A stretch of DNA of 64,000 nucleotides from Akkermansia sp. N21116 (GTDB lineage: Bacteria; Verrucomicrobiota; Verrucomicrobiia; Verrucomicrobiales; Akkermansiaceae). Positions 52,962 to 62,906 of the stretch are shown piece after piece (the first letter of the stretch is position 1; each line of letters begins with the position of its first letter). The position numbers were made by a program, and so were the translations under genes. The notes beneath the pieces were generated by a model. It was not told the origin of the DNA, did no database searches, and saw nothing but the letters and a program-made list of their open reading frames with translations. The stretch covers positions 1,426,001 to 1,490,000 of the forward strand of contig NZ_CP139035.1 in NCBI RefSeq assembly GCF_029854705.2, in the 5' to 3' direction.

Positions 52962-54949
52962 ATGAAGAAGAAAAACTTATGGATTCTGATTTTATCCCTG
53001 TTATCCGTTCTAGCCGGTGTGGTGTTTTGGCCTGAGTCTTCAGAGTATGGGACGGGCAATTCCGAGCAACAACGGAGGTTGTGGAATGAGAGGAGGCAGC
53101 TTTCTCCGGCTCTTTGGTCAATGTGGACGCTTGAGCTGAACTCAACCCGTTATCTGAACATGATTGCCCCAAAGGATGATGCCTCATGGACGGGTATTCG
53201 AGATCAAAAGAAGGCAAAGGATGAGGGATTGAAGAAGGAGCAGGTGGCGCTTCGGGATCGCGAGAAGCCCGTCTTTCGATATACTCCCGGCCAAGAGTTG
53301 GATCTGGCTTCTCTACGGGCTTTTGAACTTTCCAGGAGGGAATGTTGGCAACGGGCGCAGGGGGGCGATGCTGATGCCTGCATGGTGATGGCATGGAGGT
53401 CTATCACGAATAATTCAGAAAATCTGCTTAGTTGGCGAAGTATGCGAGACTTGGATGCCTGGCTTTCTCGAGCGGAAGCATTGAAACGTCCCGGGGCGTT
53501 GTTCTTGAAGAACTTTTGCCGAATGATTCAAGTTGAGAATCCAGCAAACTGATTAAAAAGGATTCTCTTACCGGATATGGTTACTCGAATGTGGCTTGCC
53601 CGGATTATACGGGCTTGCCGGGTTATGGGGAATTTGAGGAGAGTATGCGTCAGGGGGATATCCTGCCTTACTTTTTGGTGCGGGACATTGTGTTTTGCCA
53701 TAGACTGCCCGACCGGGATATCGACCTCCTGCGTGAGGGATTGAGGCGGAAAGTGAAAACGGGTGATGTACAGGCGATGGAGGATTTGGCGGCTTTGGCC
53801 TTGGATCAGATCAATATTCATTGGGAGGAGGATATTTCATGGGAACTTGATCATTCTACCTGGAGTAGGTTTTTGGAGAGGAATATTCCGGGGAAGTGGC
53901 AGGAAGACGGGCGGAATATACTCGTTCGCATGGGGGTGTTGGATGTTGCGGACACATCAACGGTGCAAAATTACCGTGAGGGTGTCGAAAATGCACGGAG
54001 GGCTGCCCGATTGGGGAGTTTGGCAGGGATGTCCTATTGGCTGAGTTATGGACTTTGGAACCGGAATTTCTATTCCCGTGAGGATTGGGAGGATGTGTTC
54101 CGTTATTACCGTACGTTGATAGAGAAGGGCTATATGCCTTATCTCACAATATCCAGAGTCATGCAAGGTCCCAAGCTGGATCGTGAGATACTGGAGTGTT
54201 GTTATGGTTCCGATGCCGTGGGGAAAAGCTTGTTGGGGAAGCAGGATGCATTTATTCGAGGGGAAGAGATCTGGTTTCAAGATTTTTTAGAAGACGTTAA
54301 GAAAAACGGTGATGCAAAAAAGAAGCTGGCTGAATGGTGCTCCTGGCGGGGAAGTGACGTCGTATTGAGGCAGATTTTGCTTCAATTGATTCAGAACAAC
54401 GCCTCATTTATTCCCGCAGATGTATCTGCTGTTTGTGCGGATAAGGTACAGGCTTTGGCTGATGAGGGAGACCCCTTCGGATTGTATGTTCTGGGTTGCA
54501 TTTTGGAGGAGGGTATATGGAGAACCCGCGATTTGGGGAAAGCCTGGGATTGCTATGTGGAAGCGACGCGCAGGAGTTCAAACAAAGATTTAACGAATCT
54601 TTTTTACCGTGATTTTTGTGTAAATGGACATCTTTCAATGGCCAGATTGCCGGAGGCCGCGAAAATGGCGTTGATTTCTATGGCGATCAGACATCCCGAG
54701 TTTCCGGGCAGGGATCCTTCGTTTGTGTTTGATGTAACGGAAGATTTGTCAACATTGGTGAAATGGGATAGGCCTGGCATCTTGTTGTACCTGATTGGTC
54801 GGGTGTATGAGGATGGCATCGGTACCCTGCCGGATAAAAAGAAGGCTATGGATTGTTACTCCCAAGGTGGAACATACGCTCCATGTAGTGAACGCTGGGA
54901 AAAGTTACAGACCGAGCTTGGTCGCGACGATCAGAAGGAAAAGAAATGA
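52962..54949 (+). pseudogene. Array copy 3, interrupted by a frameshift near 53541-53549
   Basis: The 5' part (52962-53552) encodes anchor, YGTGNSEQQRRLWNERRQLSP, LRDREK, CWQRAQGGDADACMVMA and RPGALFLKNFCRMIQVENP, then stops at TGA 53550-53552. The rest of the family's sequence continues in another frame, beginning SKLIKKDSLTGYGYSNV and CPDYTGLPGYGEF and running without stops to 54949. The net change is one base too few near 53541-53549. The combined length, about 662 codons, equals that of intact copies. This may be a true frameshift mutation, a programmed or phase-variable site, or a sequencing error; no long homopolymer is present at the site. The ATG of copy 4 overlaps its stop. Confidence 0.75.
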
Positions 54950-56916
54950 AGAAGAAAACGATCATTACAGTACTTGTCCTCCTGCTGGCAATACTTGCAG
55001 GCGTGGTGATGTGGCCTGCGGCTCCCGAGTATGGGGACAGCTATTCCGAGCAGCAGCGGAAGCTTTGGAATGAGCGCCGAGCTCTTTATCCGGCTGCTTG
55101 GAATATAATGATAGGGGATGTCAGGCCGGAGTATGCAGATGCTATTTGTACGATTACTCCCATGCGGAAAGAGGTACTGGAACATGTGCTGAGGCGGAAG
55201 AGAGAGGAAGATAATGCGTTGGCGTTACAGCAGGAAGACCTTCGTGACCGGGAGAAAGTGCCCTACCCGGAGATGGAGGTAAAACTGCCGGATACAGAAT
55301 CCTTGCGTCTTGATGAGATCAGTATCCGAGAATGTCTGCAGCGAGCTCGAGGAGGTGATGCGGAAGCGTGCATGGTGATGGCGTGGAGAATGGGAGGGGG
55401 AGGCATGGTTCCGGAATTAGTTTGGAGTTGGAACCGGACACGGACGATCCATTACTGGCTGGACAAAGCGGAGTCATTGGGGCGTCCAGAGGCAAAGTTC
55501 TTGAAGAATTGTTCTTCCATTTATCAAAAGGAAATCAGAAAGAACCTTACTCGGTCAATGTCCGGATGCAGTTACACGACTCCATCAGGTTTCGATTACA
55601 CGGTGCTCCCCGGATATGGAGATTTCATGGGATGTATACGGAACGGAGATGCGTTGGCGTACAGGATGATGAGGGATATCGTGTTTTCTGCCTCAATTCT
55701 TCCAAAAGAGAGGGATATTTTATGGAATGTTTTGCGGGAACGTGCGAAATCAGGTGATCTCAGGGCAATGGAGGATCTAGCGGCAATCGCTTTTGAAGGA
55801 GGACAGATAGATGAGTATAGCAGGGAGATCAAAAGAGAGATGAAAGCATCGTTATGCTCCAGAATAATCAAGTTGTTGCCGGGATTTGCGAGGGAAAGCG
55901 TTTGGCACGCATGTGTTGGCATGGGGGTGCTGGATGCCGAGGATACGGTTGCCATGCGCAACTTCCGTGAAGCGGCTGAATACGCTAGGCTGGGAGCCCG
56001 GAGGGGAAGTTTGGCGTGTATGAGTTCTTGGCTGGGGTATGGATTGAATGGTTTGGACTATTTTTCTCGTGAGGATTGGGAAGATGTATTCCGGTACAGT
56101 CGTTTGCTGGTGGAACGCGGGTATGCTCCGTATATCTGCCGGCTCAATGTTCTGATATGTTTGGACAACTATAATGGGAAAATTCTGAATTATTATTATA
56201 TAGATCAAAAGAATTGGAATGAGAGATTTGCCAGAGGACAACAATTATTCCAGGAACGGGTGACAGGCTATGATCTTTCTCCTTTGTATGTTGCAAAAAA
56301 TGCTGAGGATATTGAAAAACAGTGGGATGATGCCGTTGCCGTATATGGAGCAGATCAGGTGTTGAGCTACTTGATGATGAGAACGGAGGAAATCCGTCCG
56401 GAATTGGCCGGCGCCTACATTGAAAAGGTTCGGCAGCAGGCGGATAAGGGAGATCCCTGTGCTGCTTTTGTGCAGGGATATTTGCTTGAACAGGAAAGAT
56501 TGCTGCATGTTGATCATGGAGAGGCATGGAGGTGCTATGAACGAGCATTGGAACGTGTAGATCCCAAGGATATGACATATGTGCCTAATGTGGCGAATAA
56601 AAGAAGAAGTGGGAATTTCCTTGTTATGCTCCCGGAAGCTATCAGGATGGCAATGCTTTCCTTGTTGCTGGAACATCCGGAATTTCCGGGCAGAGATTTG
56701 AGCCGGGTGCCGGACCTTCTTCATGAACTGGAGGATTTTACGAAAGATGATTCTTCAGGTTCTCTTTGTTATTTGATGGGGAGGATGTATGAGGATGGTA
56801 TCGGGGTACCTGTCGATCTTTCCCAAGCTCTGAAATATTATGAACGGGGAAAGGCTGATAATTCTAATTGTGCCGAACGTTGGGAAAAATTGCAGGCTTC
56901 CATTTCTGCAAAATAA
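54946..56916 (+). CDS. Membrane-anchored Sel1-repeat protein, array copy 4
   Basis: The 656-residue protein has a classic anchor (MKKKTIITVLVLLLAILAGVVMW), then PEYGDSYSEQQRKLWNERRALYP, LRDREKVPY, and CLQRARGGDAEACMVMA. The central repeat is FREAAEYARLGARRGSLACMSSWLGYG, followed by YFSREDWEDVFRYSRLLVERGYAPY. Near the end is EFPGRD and LMGRMYEDGIGVPVDLSQALKYYERG. The motif usually CPDYT is GFDYT here. The start codon overlaps the stop of copy 3 (ATGA), a sign of translational coupling; the last copy in that reading would be needed for efficient initiation here. Confidence 0.85.
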   Translation: MKKKTIITVLVLLLAILAGVVMWPAAPEYGDSYSEQQRKLWNERRALYPAAWNIMIGDVRPEYADAICTITPMRKEVLEHVLRRKREEDNALALQQEDLRDREKVPYPEMEVKLPDTESLRLDEISIRECLQRARGGDAEACMVMAWRMGGGGMVPELVWSWNRTRTIHYWLDKAESLGRPEAKFLKNCSSIYQKEIRKNLTRSMSGCSYTTPSGFDYTVLPGYGDFMGCIRNGDALAYRMMRDIVFSASILPKERDILWNVLRERAKSGDLRAMEDLAAIAFEGGQIDEYSREIKREMKASLCSRIIKLLPGFARESVWHACVGMGVLDAEDTVAMRNFREAAEYARLGARRGSLACMSSWLGYGLNGLDYFSREDWEDVFRYSRLLVERGYAPYICRLNVLICLDNYNGKILNYYYIDQKNWNERFARGQQLFQERVTGYDLSPLYVAKNAEDIEKQWDDAVAVYGADQVLSYLMMRTEEIRPELAGAYIEKVRQQADKGDPCAAFVQGYLLEQERLLHVDHGEAWRCYERALERVDPKDMTYVPNVANKRRSGNFLVMLPEAIRMAMLSLLLEHPEFPGRDLSRVPDLLHELEDFTKDDSSGSLCYLMGRMYEDGIGVPVDLSQALKYYERGKADNSNCAERWEKLQASISAK

Positions 56917-56939
56917 TCGTAGGATGATGAGAATTGGCG

Positions 56940-58916
56940 ATGAGAAAGAAAATTGTCCGGATTGTCGTTGTCTCTTTGCTTGCCATGGCTGCGGTTATGA
57001 TCTGGTGGGCGACAGCACCAGAGTATGGGGATAGTTATTCCGAGCAACAACGGAAGCTGTGGAATGAGAGGCGGGCGTTGTATCCGATGGCGTGGGGACA
57101 GGGAATGAATTATGATTTAGATAGTTGGGGAAGTGTTTTTTTGACGGGGTTGAATAGGAGCGATGCTCAGCTTCTGTTTGAACAGAAGAAAAAGAGAGAT
57201 GAAGAATTGGCTGCGAAACAGATACAACTTCGCGATAGGGAGAAGCTGGGTTTTCAAATGGATCAGAATGTACCTTCGGATTGTTCCCCCCTCCCAGTGA
57301 GTCAGGTATCTGTCCGGGAGTGTCTGGAGCGAGCTCGGGACGGGGATGTGGATGCCTGCATGATGATGGCTCTTCACATGGGATGGAGAGGGAAGTTCAG
57401 GTCGGAATTATTGACGTGGCGCCGTGCTCATGATGTCAGGTACTGGTTGGATAAGGCAGAGGAGTTGAAACATCCGGGATGCCGGTTTTTAAAGAATTTC
57501 ATGATGATGATTTTGCCGGAGAATCGGAAAAATGCTGTTTTTCAATCAGGCGGCTTGAGTATTAGAAGCAAATTGTGTCCGGATTATACGGGACTTCCCG
57601 GTTATGCCGAGTGGCAGCAATGCCTCCGGGATGGGGATTTGTTGGCCTACCAACTCTTTTGTTGGCTTGCGGCGGACCATGAACTCCCGGACCGGGAAAA
57701 GAAACTGTTGTTGGAGGGCTTGCGGAGTCGGTCGAAATCCGGTGATGTCCTGGCAATGGAAAAGATGTGTTCACTTATTTTCGAACCTTACAGGGAGACT
57801 GATTGGCGTCATTCGGCCAACGATGAGATGTCCAAGAGCATATATGGCAAGATGATTAGCATGCTTCCCGAATCTGTGCAGGAGCCAGCCATACAGGGTT
57901 TTGTGCGCCTGGGAATCGTAGATGCTGAGAATACGGAGACAATGCGAGAGTTTCGCGAAGCTGCTACGTGTGCTCGTGAATCGGCACGGCGGGGGAGCAT
58001 GGTAGGAATGGCGTTTTGGCTTCGGTATGGTCAGGAGAGTCTGAAGGAGTATTCTCGTGAGGACTGGGAGGAGGTTTTTCGTTATCATCGTATCCTGTGG
58101 GAGCGGGCTTATGTCCCTTATGTTCGAGATTGGGGGAAGTATTACCCTCTTCCTTTGGATCAGATATTGATGGAATCCTATTATTCTCCTCAATCCTTGC
58201 GGACTGCGTATCGATTGACTTGGGCAAAATCCGGGATGAGAGATGAAGATGTTGTTAGTGGGGGGGATTATTTGGCGAAAGGCAAGAATGCGGCTGAAGT
58301 TCTTTGTGATCTGGATGAGCAAATTGCTTTTCTGGGGGCGGATTATGTTTTGGAAAAGGTATTGGTACTGCGTAGATCATGGAATGTTGCTCCTGAAATT
58401 ACAGAGGCGTATGCTGCCAAGGTAAGGGAGTTGGCTACAGAGGGCGATCCCTTGGCGAAGCTCGTTTTAGGCTATCTCTATGAGAATGGGCTGGGTGTGT
58501 CGCGCGATCTGGGAATGGCGTGGAACTTGTACTCGGAAGCCAGGGTGGCCATGGGCATATTCGGAGTTAAATTAATGACTTATTTGAATCTAGAAGGAGA
58601 TAAACATGTTTCCTGTAGCTATTTGGAAATGATGCCTTCGTTTTTCATGCTTTCTCTGGGGATACGTAACGCGGATTTTCCGGGCAGGGATGAAGCTCAA
58701 ATGTATGCATTGGCTCAGGAATTGGAATTATTTTCGATTAGTAATGACTATTTGAGTTACCTTCTGGGACGTGTGTACGAGGACGGGATCGGCACGCCAG
58801 TTGATCTGGGAAAAGCGCGGATGCATTATGAAAGGGGAAGGTACAGGCATGCAGGCTGTGCGGAACGATTAGAGAGATTGGGGGAAGACGAACTTGATTC
58901 TTCCGAACAAAATTGA
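56940..58916 (+). CDS. Membrane-anchored Sel1-repeat protein, array copy 5
   Basis: The 658-residue protein serves as a clear model. Anchor 4-24; YG..YSEQQRKLWNERR 29-45; charged helix 80-102 ending LRDREK; first Sel1-like unit 127-183 (ECLERARDGDVDAC ... RYWLDKAEEL); LCPDYTGLPGY 212-222; DGDLLAYQL and GDVLAMEK 231-275; a unit 337-365 (FREAATCARESARRGSMVGM); REDWEEVFRYHRILWERAYVPY 373-394; Sel1 repeats 500-534 (EGDPLAKLVLGYLYENGLGVSRDLGMAW) and 603-650 (LLGRVYEDGIGTPVDLGKAR). Conserved cysteines are C128, C140, C213 and C640. The ATG at 56940 is preferred over a TTG two codons upstream. It lies 23 bases after copy 4. Confidence 0.87.
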   Translation: MRKKIVRIVVVSLLAMAAVMIWWATAPEYGDSYSEQQRKLWNERRALYPMAWGQGMNYDLDSWGSVFLTGLNRSDAQLLFEQKKKRDEELAAKQIQLRDREKLGFQMDQNVPSDCSPLPVSQVSVRECLERARDGDVDACMMMALHMGWRGKFRSELLTWRRAHDVRYWLDKAEELKHPGCRFLKNFMMMILPENRKNAVFQSGGLSIRSKLCPDYTGLPGYAEWQQCLRDGDLLAYQLFCWLAADHELPDREKKLLLEGLRSRSKSGDVLAMEKMCSLIFEPYRETDWRHSANDEMSKSIYGKMISMLPESVQEPAIQGFVRLGIVDAENTETMREFREAATCARESARRGSMVGMAFWLRYGQESLKEYSREDWEEVFRYHRILWERAYVPYVRDWGKYYPLPLDQILMESYYSPQSLRTAYRLTWAKSGMRDEDVVSGGDYLAKGKNAAEVLCDLDEQIAFLGADYVLEKVLVLRRSWNVAPEITEAYAAKVRELATEGDPLAKLVLGYLYENGLGVSRDLGMAWNLYSEARVAMGIFGVKLMTYLNLEGDKHVSCSYLEMMPSFFMLSLGIRNADFPGRDEAQMYALAQELELFSISNDYLSYLLGRVYEDGIGTPVDLGKARMHYERGRYRHAGCAERLERLGEDELDSSEQN

Positions 58917-58931
58917 TGAAGTGGAGTCGAG

Positions 58932-60911
58932 ATGAAGAAGAAAAAGATCGTGTTGCTTGCCGTGTTGTTGGCGGCGGTGGCAGGCTGGTTCCTGTGGCCT
59001 TCTCCGTCGGAGTATGGTACGGGGTATTCCGAGGAGCAACGGAAGCTGTGGAATGAGCGGAGGGCACTTTTTCCCGGTGTGTGGGAACTTGCTCGAGTCC
59101 GCGGAGGTGTCGATATCACGTTTTTGAGTCGTTTTTTGGGAAAAGATGAAAAATGGACGAAGAAGACGATGGAGATGAAGAAACAGCAGGATTCCGGTCT
59201 GGAAAAAGAACAGCTTAAGCTTGCCAATCAGGAGAACAGTCCTTGCCCGATAATTCTGACGGAAGATGTATTGCAGGAGGATATCCCTGTATACCATGTG
59301 TCTCGGAAGGAATGCCTGAGGCGAGCCCGGGCGGGCGATGTGGATGCCTGTTTGGCGATGGTTTGTGTTGTGTTACAGCAAGGTAATGCATTGACTTGGC
59401 GGACAGCTCAAGATGTGGATTATTGGTTGGGCAGGGCTGAGGACCTGAAGCATCCGGGAGCACACTTTTTGAGGTATTTTGCACGGAAGATGCAGCCGAA
59501 GCGTCGGGAAACGGTGAGGCTTGCCGGTGAGGTTTTCATATCGTTCTACAAACCATGCCCGGACTATACCGATTTCCCGGGGTACGAGGATTTTATGACC
59601 TGCCTTCGCAGTGGGGATCTGATGGCTTACAGATTGTTGGTGGCATTGGCTGGCAACCTGAAACTTCCTGATCGGGAACGCCTTGTGTTGTTGGATGCGC
59701 TGAGAACAAAGGCTCAGGGTGGAGATACGAAGGCGATGGAAAAGATTGCAGAACTGGTATTTTCCTTCCCGAGGGACAATGAGGATCGACTCAAAAAGAT
59801 GTTCGGTGAACTTGAAAATTCATTTTGGAGCAAGGCTATGGTCAAGCTCCCTCAAGAAAGGAAGCTTCAGTTGTGGAATGCTCTCATTTGGCTAGGTGTA
59901 TGGGATGCTGAGCAGACTGCGGCGATGAAAGAATTCCGCGAAGGGGCGGAATATGCCCGGAAGGCAGCGCAGTCTGGCAGCATGATCGCGATGAATTGGT
60001 GGCTTTTATGGGGGATATCGAGTCTGGGGTATTTTACCAGAGAAGATTGGGAAGAGGCGCTTCGCTACCATCGAACTTTGATGGAACGTGGCTATATACC
60101 TTTTGTACGGAGAAAGTTATGGGAATCTTTTCCGAAGCCCATCGGGGACGAACTGGTTGCTTGTTTTTATCCACCTGCTACGCTGAGGAAGTCCTACGAT
60201 GAGGCTTTGGAAAAGCTGAAGTTGACGGAGGATATGGCACGGTTTTATTCCGACCAATTGACGTCGGAAAGCGATGTGGAGAAGGCTCGCTGCGAGCTTG
60301 ATGAGCTGATTTCGACGATGGGGGCTGATTTTGTTTTGCTGAAATTGATTAAGAATGAAAGATGCTGGAATGTTGCTCCGGAAATTGCCCGTATGTATGC
60401 CAGCCGAGTGAAGGAAATGGCAGACGAAGGGGATCCGTTGGCTCTGCTCGTTCTGGGATACTTGAATGAATACGGGCGGGGTATGCCTCGCGACTTGAAC
60501 AAGGCATGGAACTATTATTCTGTCGCAAGGGATGCAGTGAGTTCTTATGGATGTATATCGGTTTCGTATCCCGACCCAACGAATGGGGGGAAGTATTCCT
60601 GTTCCTATCTCCAGTTTACGCCGACAATTTTCATGCTGTCGCTGGGGATACGACATGCGGATGAACTGAAGAAGCAGGGGAAGGAATTGTATGATCTCGT
60701 TCAAAGTCTCGATAAACCGACCTTGGGTTCCAGATTGTCTGACTTGAGTTACCTGCTCGGAAGAATATACGAGGATGGTATTGGTACACCCGTGGACAAG
60801 GAAAAAGCCTTGAGTTGTTACAAACGTGGTGGAAACCACGCCGGGTGTAGCGAAGGTGCTGAACGCTTGTTGCAACAGTTGACGGATGATAAATCGTCAA
60901 AAGGAAATTGA
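58932..60911 (+). CDS. Membrane-anchored Sel1-repeat protein, array copy 6
   Basis: The 659-residue protein opens MKKKKIVLLAVLLAAVAGWFLW, a hydrophobic core shared almost exactly with copies 7 and 8. It continues SEYGTGYSEEQRKLWNERRALFP, a charged helix with ANQENSPC in place of LRDREK, CLRRARAGDVDACLAMV, PCPDYTDFPGY, GDTKAMEKIAELVF, FREGAEYARKAAQSGSMIAM and FTREDWEEALRYHRTLMERGYIPF. Two C-terminal repeats end with LLGRIYEDGIGTPVDKEKALSCYKRG. It is 15 bases after copy 5, and copy 7 starts at the next base after its stop codon. Confidence 0.86.
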   Translation: MKKKKIVLLAVLLAAVAGWFLWPSPSEYGTGYSEEQRKLWNERRALFPGVWELARVRGGVDITFLSRFLGKDEKWTKKTMEMKKQQDSGLEKEQLKLANQENSPCPIILTEDVLQEDIPVYHVSRKECLRRARAGDVDACLAMVCVVLQQGNALTWRTAQDVDYWLGRAEDLKHPGAHFLRYFARKMQPKRRETVRLAGEVFISFYKPCPDYTDFPGYEDFMTCLRSGDLMAYRLLVALAGNLKLPDRERLVLLDALRTKAQGGDTKAMEKIAELVFSFPRDNEDRLKKMFGELENSFWSKAMVKLPQERKLQLWNALIWLGVWDAEQTAAMKEFREGAEYARKAAQSGSMIAMNWWLLWGISSLGYFTREDWEEALRYHRTLMERGYIPFVRRKLWESFPKPIGDELVACFYPPATLRKSYDEALEKLKLTEDMARFYSDQLTSESDVEKARCELDELISTMGADFVLLKLIKNERCWNVAPEIARMYASRVKEMADEGDPLALLVLGYLNEYGRGMPRDLNKAWNYYSVARDAVSSYGCISVSYPDPTNGGKYSCSYLQFTPTIFMLSLGIRHADELKKQGKELYDLVQSLDKPTLGSRLSDLSYLLGRIYEDGIGTPVDKEKALSCYKRGGNHAGCSEGAERLLQQLTDDKSSKGN

Positions 60912-62903
60912 ATGAACAAGAAAGTATGGATATCAATAGCTGCTGTGTTGTTGGCGGCAGTGGCTGGCTGGTTCTTGTGGTTATCTCCGCCAGAGTATGG
61001 GGACAACTATTCCGAGCAACAGCGGAAGCTGTGGAATGAACGGCGGGCGCTTTTGCCATGGGATTGGATGGATGGAAACAGAATTGTGTTCGATCCTGCA
61101 TATTTGCAATTCATGACCGGACTGGATTGGAAAGAGGTTGATCAACTTCGATCGCAGAAGGAGGAACAGAATGAACAATTAGTCAGCGCCCAGAATGTTC
61201 TTCGCGACCAGGAGAAACTTATTTTCCAGGGAAATCTGCCTGCCCAACCGGATTTTACATCTCTTCCCGTTGATTTGGTTCCATTCTGGGAATGCCTGAG
61301 GCGAGCCCGGAATGGTGATGCTGACGCGTGCATGGCAATGGCATGGAGAGTTGGTGAGAATTCTGTTCTGGGCATCGGGGTGTGGAGTTGGCGTGAGGTT
61401 CGTGATGTGGACTATTGGCTGAACAAGGCAACGGATTTGGGGCGTCCGGGAGCCCTGTTTCTCAAACATTTTTTCCAGATGATGCAGCCGGAAAGCAGGA
61501 AGGCTCTCAGTCTTGATGAATACGCGACAAGTGCTAGTCGTAGTGCTACATGCCCGGATTATACGGGGCTTCCCGGCTACGAAGAATTTGAGGATTGCCT
61601 GCGCAAGGGGGATTTGATGGCATTCCGCCTGATGAGTTTTGTCTCTGGAACTCATGATCTCCCGCCCGGAGAAAGAGCTTTGCTGATGGAAACACTGAGG
61701 AATGGAGTGAAAGCCGGCGATGTAGCTGCGATGGAGAAGATGGCTCAGCTTATTTGTACAAGAGAGACCAGAAGGAGGCGAAGTGATGTTTGGAAGGAGA
61801 TGCAGGCATCATTCTGGTATGAGATGATTCAGAAACTTCCAAGGTCCATGCACCTGCCTCTTGGCAAGAGGGTGGTACAAATGGGATTGATCAATCCGGC
61901 CGATACGGTGGCAGACCGCGAATGGCGCGAAGGTTTGGATTGTGCCCGAGTGGCGGCAAGGCGAGGGAGTTTGATTGGTATGGATTGTTGGCTTGCGAAT
62001 GGATTGGCGAGCGTGGATTATTATACGAAAGAAGATTGGGAGGAGGTTTTTCGATTTCATCGCACCTTGTGGGAGAGCGGGTATGTTCCTGCCTTTGATC
62101 GATGGGAGTCGGGAAAGTGGTCTCCTACCCTGGACAGGAATTTGCTGGAATGTTATTACGAGCCGGAGTCGTTGAATAAGGTGAGCTCTGATTTTGTAAA
62201 ACGCTATATGAGCGGCGAGTATTGGTGGATAGATGGCGGCGAAAAGAAATTAACGCATGCTGAGGATGCTGAGGGAATTCGGCGCGAATTGGAAGAAAAG
62301 ATAGCTGAGAGAGGATCGGATGCTGTTTTACGGCAAATGTTGCGTTTGTATGATTCATGGAAAGATTCTCCGGATGAGGTCGATGCCTATGTGGGCAAGG
62401 TGAAGGAATGGGCTGCCGAGGGGGATCCCCTTGGCAAGTTGGTGCTGGGTTTTTGCTATGAGCATGGAACAGGCGTCCCTTGTGATTTGGGGAAAGCCTG
62501 GGCTTGTTATCGGGAAGCCCGGGAGATTGCTGTGAATTATGGAGGAGGGTTTGTTAGCTTCAAGGATTCCACGAATGAAGGAAAATCGAGTACAACATGT
62601 ATGCCGAATGCCCCGGCAGTGTTCATACTGTTTCTGGGGATCCACCATAAGGAGTTTCCGGGGCGAGATGAACACGTATTGTATGAGCTTGCTCAGGAAT
62701 TGGAGCCATTCGTTGATAATTCCCCCTATACTGGTCATTTGCGCTACCTTTTGGGGAGAGTCTATGAGGAGGGCATCGGTACTTCTGTCGATCATGAAAA
62801 AGCCTTGAAGTATTATCAATGTCTCGTAAGTGGTCACCTCGGTTGCTCAGAAGGGGCGGAACGTTTGCAACGGGAGGCAAAAGGAAATTCCGGGGAAAAG
62901 TAA
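60912..62903 (+). CDS. Membrane-anchored Sel1-repeat protein, array copy 7
   Basis: The 663-residue protein begins MNKKVWISIAAVLLAAVAG, with an anchor identical to that of copy 8. It has PEYGDNYSEQQRKLWNERRALLP, LRDQEKLIF, CLRRARNGDADACMAMA, TCPDYTGLPGYEEF, GDVAAMEKMAQLIC, EGLDCARVAARRGSLIGMDCWL, YTKEDWEEVFRFHRTLWESGYVP, EGDPLGKLVLGFCYEHGTGVPCDLGKAWACYREA and YLLGRVYEEGIGTSVDHEKALKYYQ. The start ATG immediately follows the TGA of copy 6 without a gap. The stop is 3 bases before the copy 8 start. Confidence 0.86.
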   Translation: MNKKVWISIAAVLLAAVAGWFLWLSPPEYGDNYSEQQRKLWNERRALLPWDWMDGNRIVFDPAYLQFMTGLDWKEVDQLRSQKEEQNEQLVSAQNVLRDQEKLIFQGNLPAQPDFTSLPVDLVPFWECLRRARNGDADACMAMAWRVGENSVLGIGVWSWREVRDVDYWLNKATDLGRPGALFLKHFFQMMQPESRKALSLDEYATSASRSATCPDYTGLPGYEEFEDCLRKGDLMAFRLMSFVSGTHDLPPGERALLMETLRNGVKAGDVAAMEKMAQLICTRETRRRRSDVWKEMQASFWYEMIQKLPRSMHLPLGKRVVQMGLINPADTVADREWREGLDCARVAARRGSLIGMDCWLANGLASVDYYTKEDWEEVFRFHRTLWESGYVPAFDRWESGKWSPTLDRNLLECYYEPESLNKVSSDFVKRYMSGEYWWIDGGEKKLTHAEDAEGIRRELEEKIAERGSDAVLRQMLRLYDSWKDSPDEVDAYVGKVKEWAAEGDPLGKLVLGFCYEHGTGVPCDLGKAWACYREAREIAVNYGGGFVSFKDSTNEGKSSTTCMPNAPAVFILFLGIHHKEFPGRDEHVLYELAQELEPFVDNSPYTGHLRYLLGRVYEEGIGTSVDHEKALKYYQCLVSGHLGCSEGAERLQREAKGNSGEK

Positions 62904-62906
62904 GCC

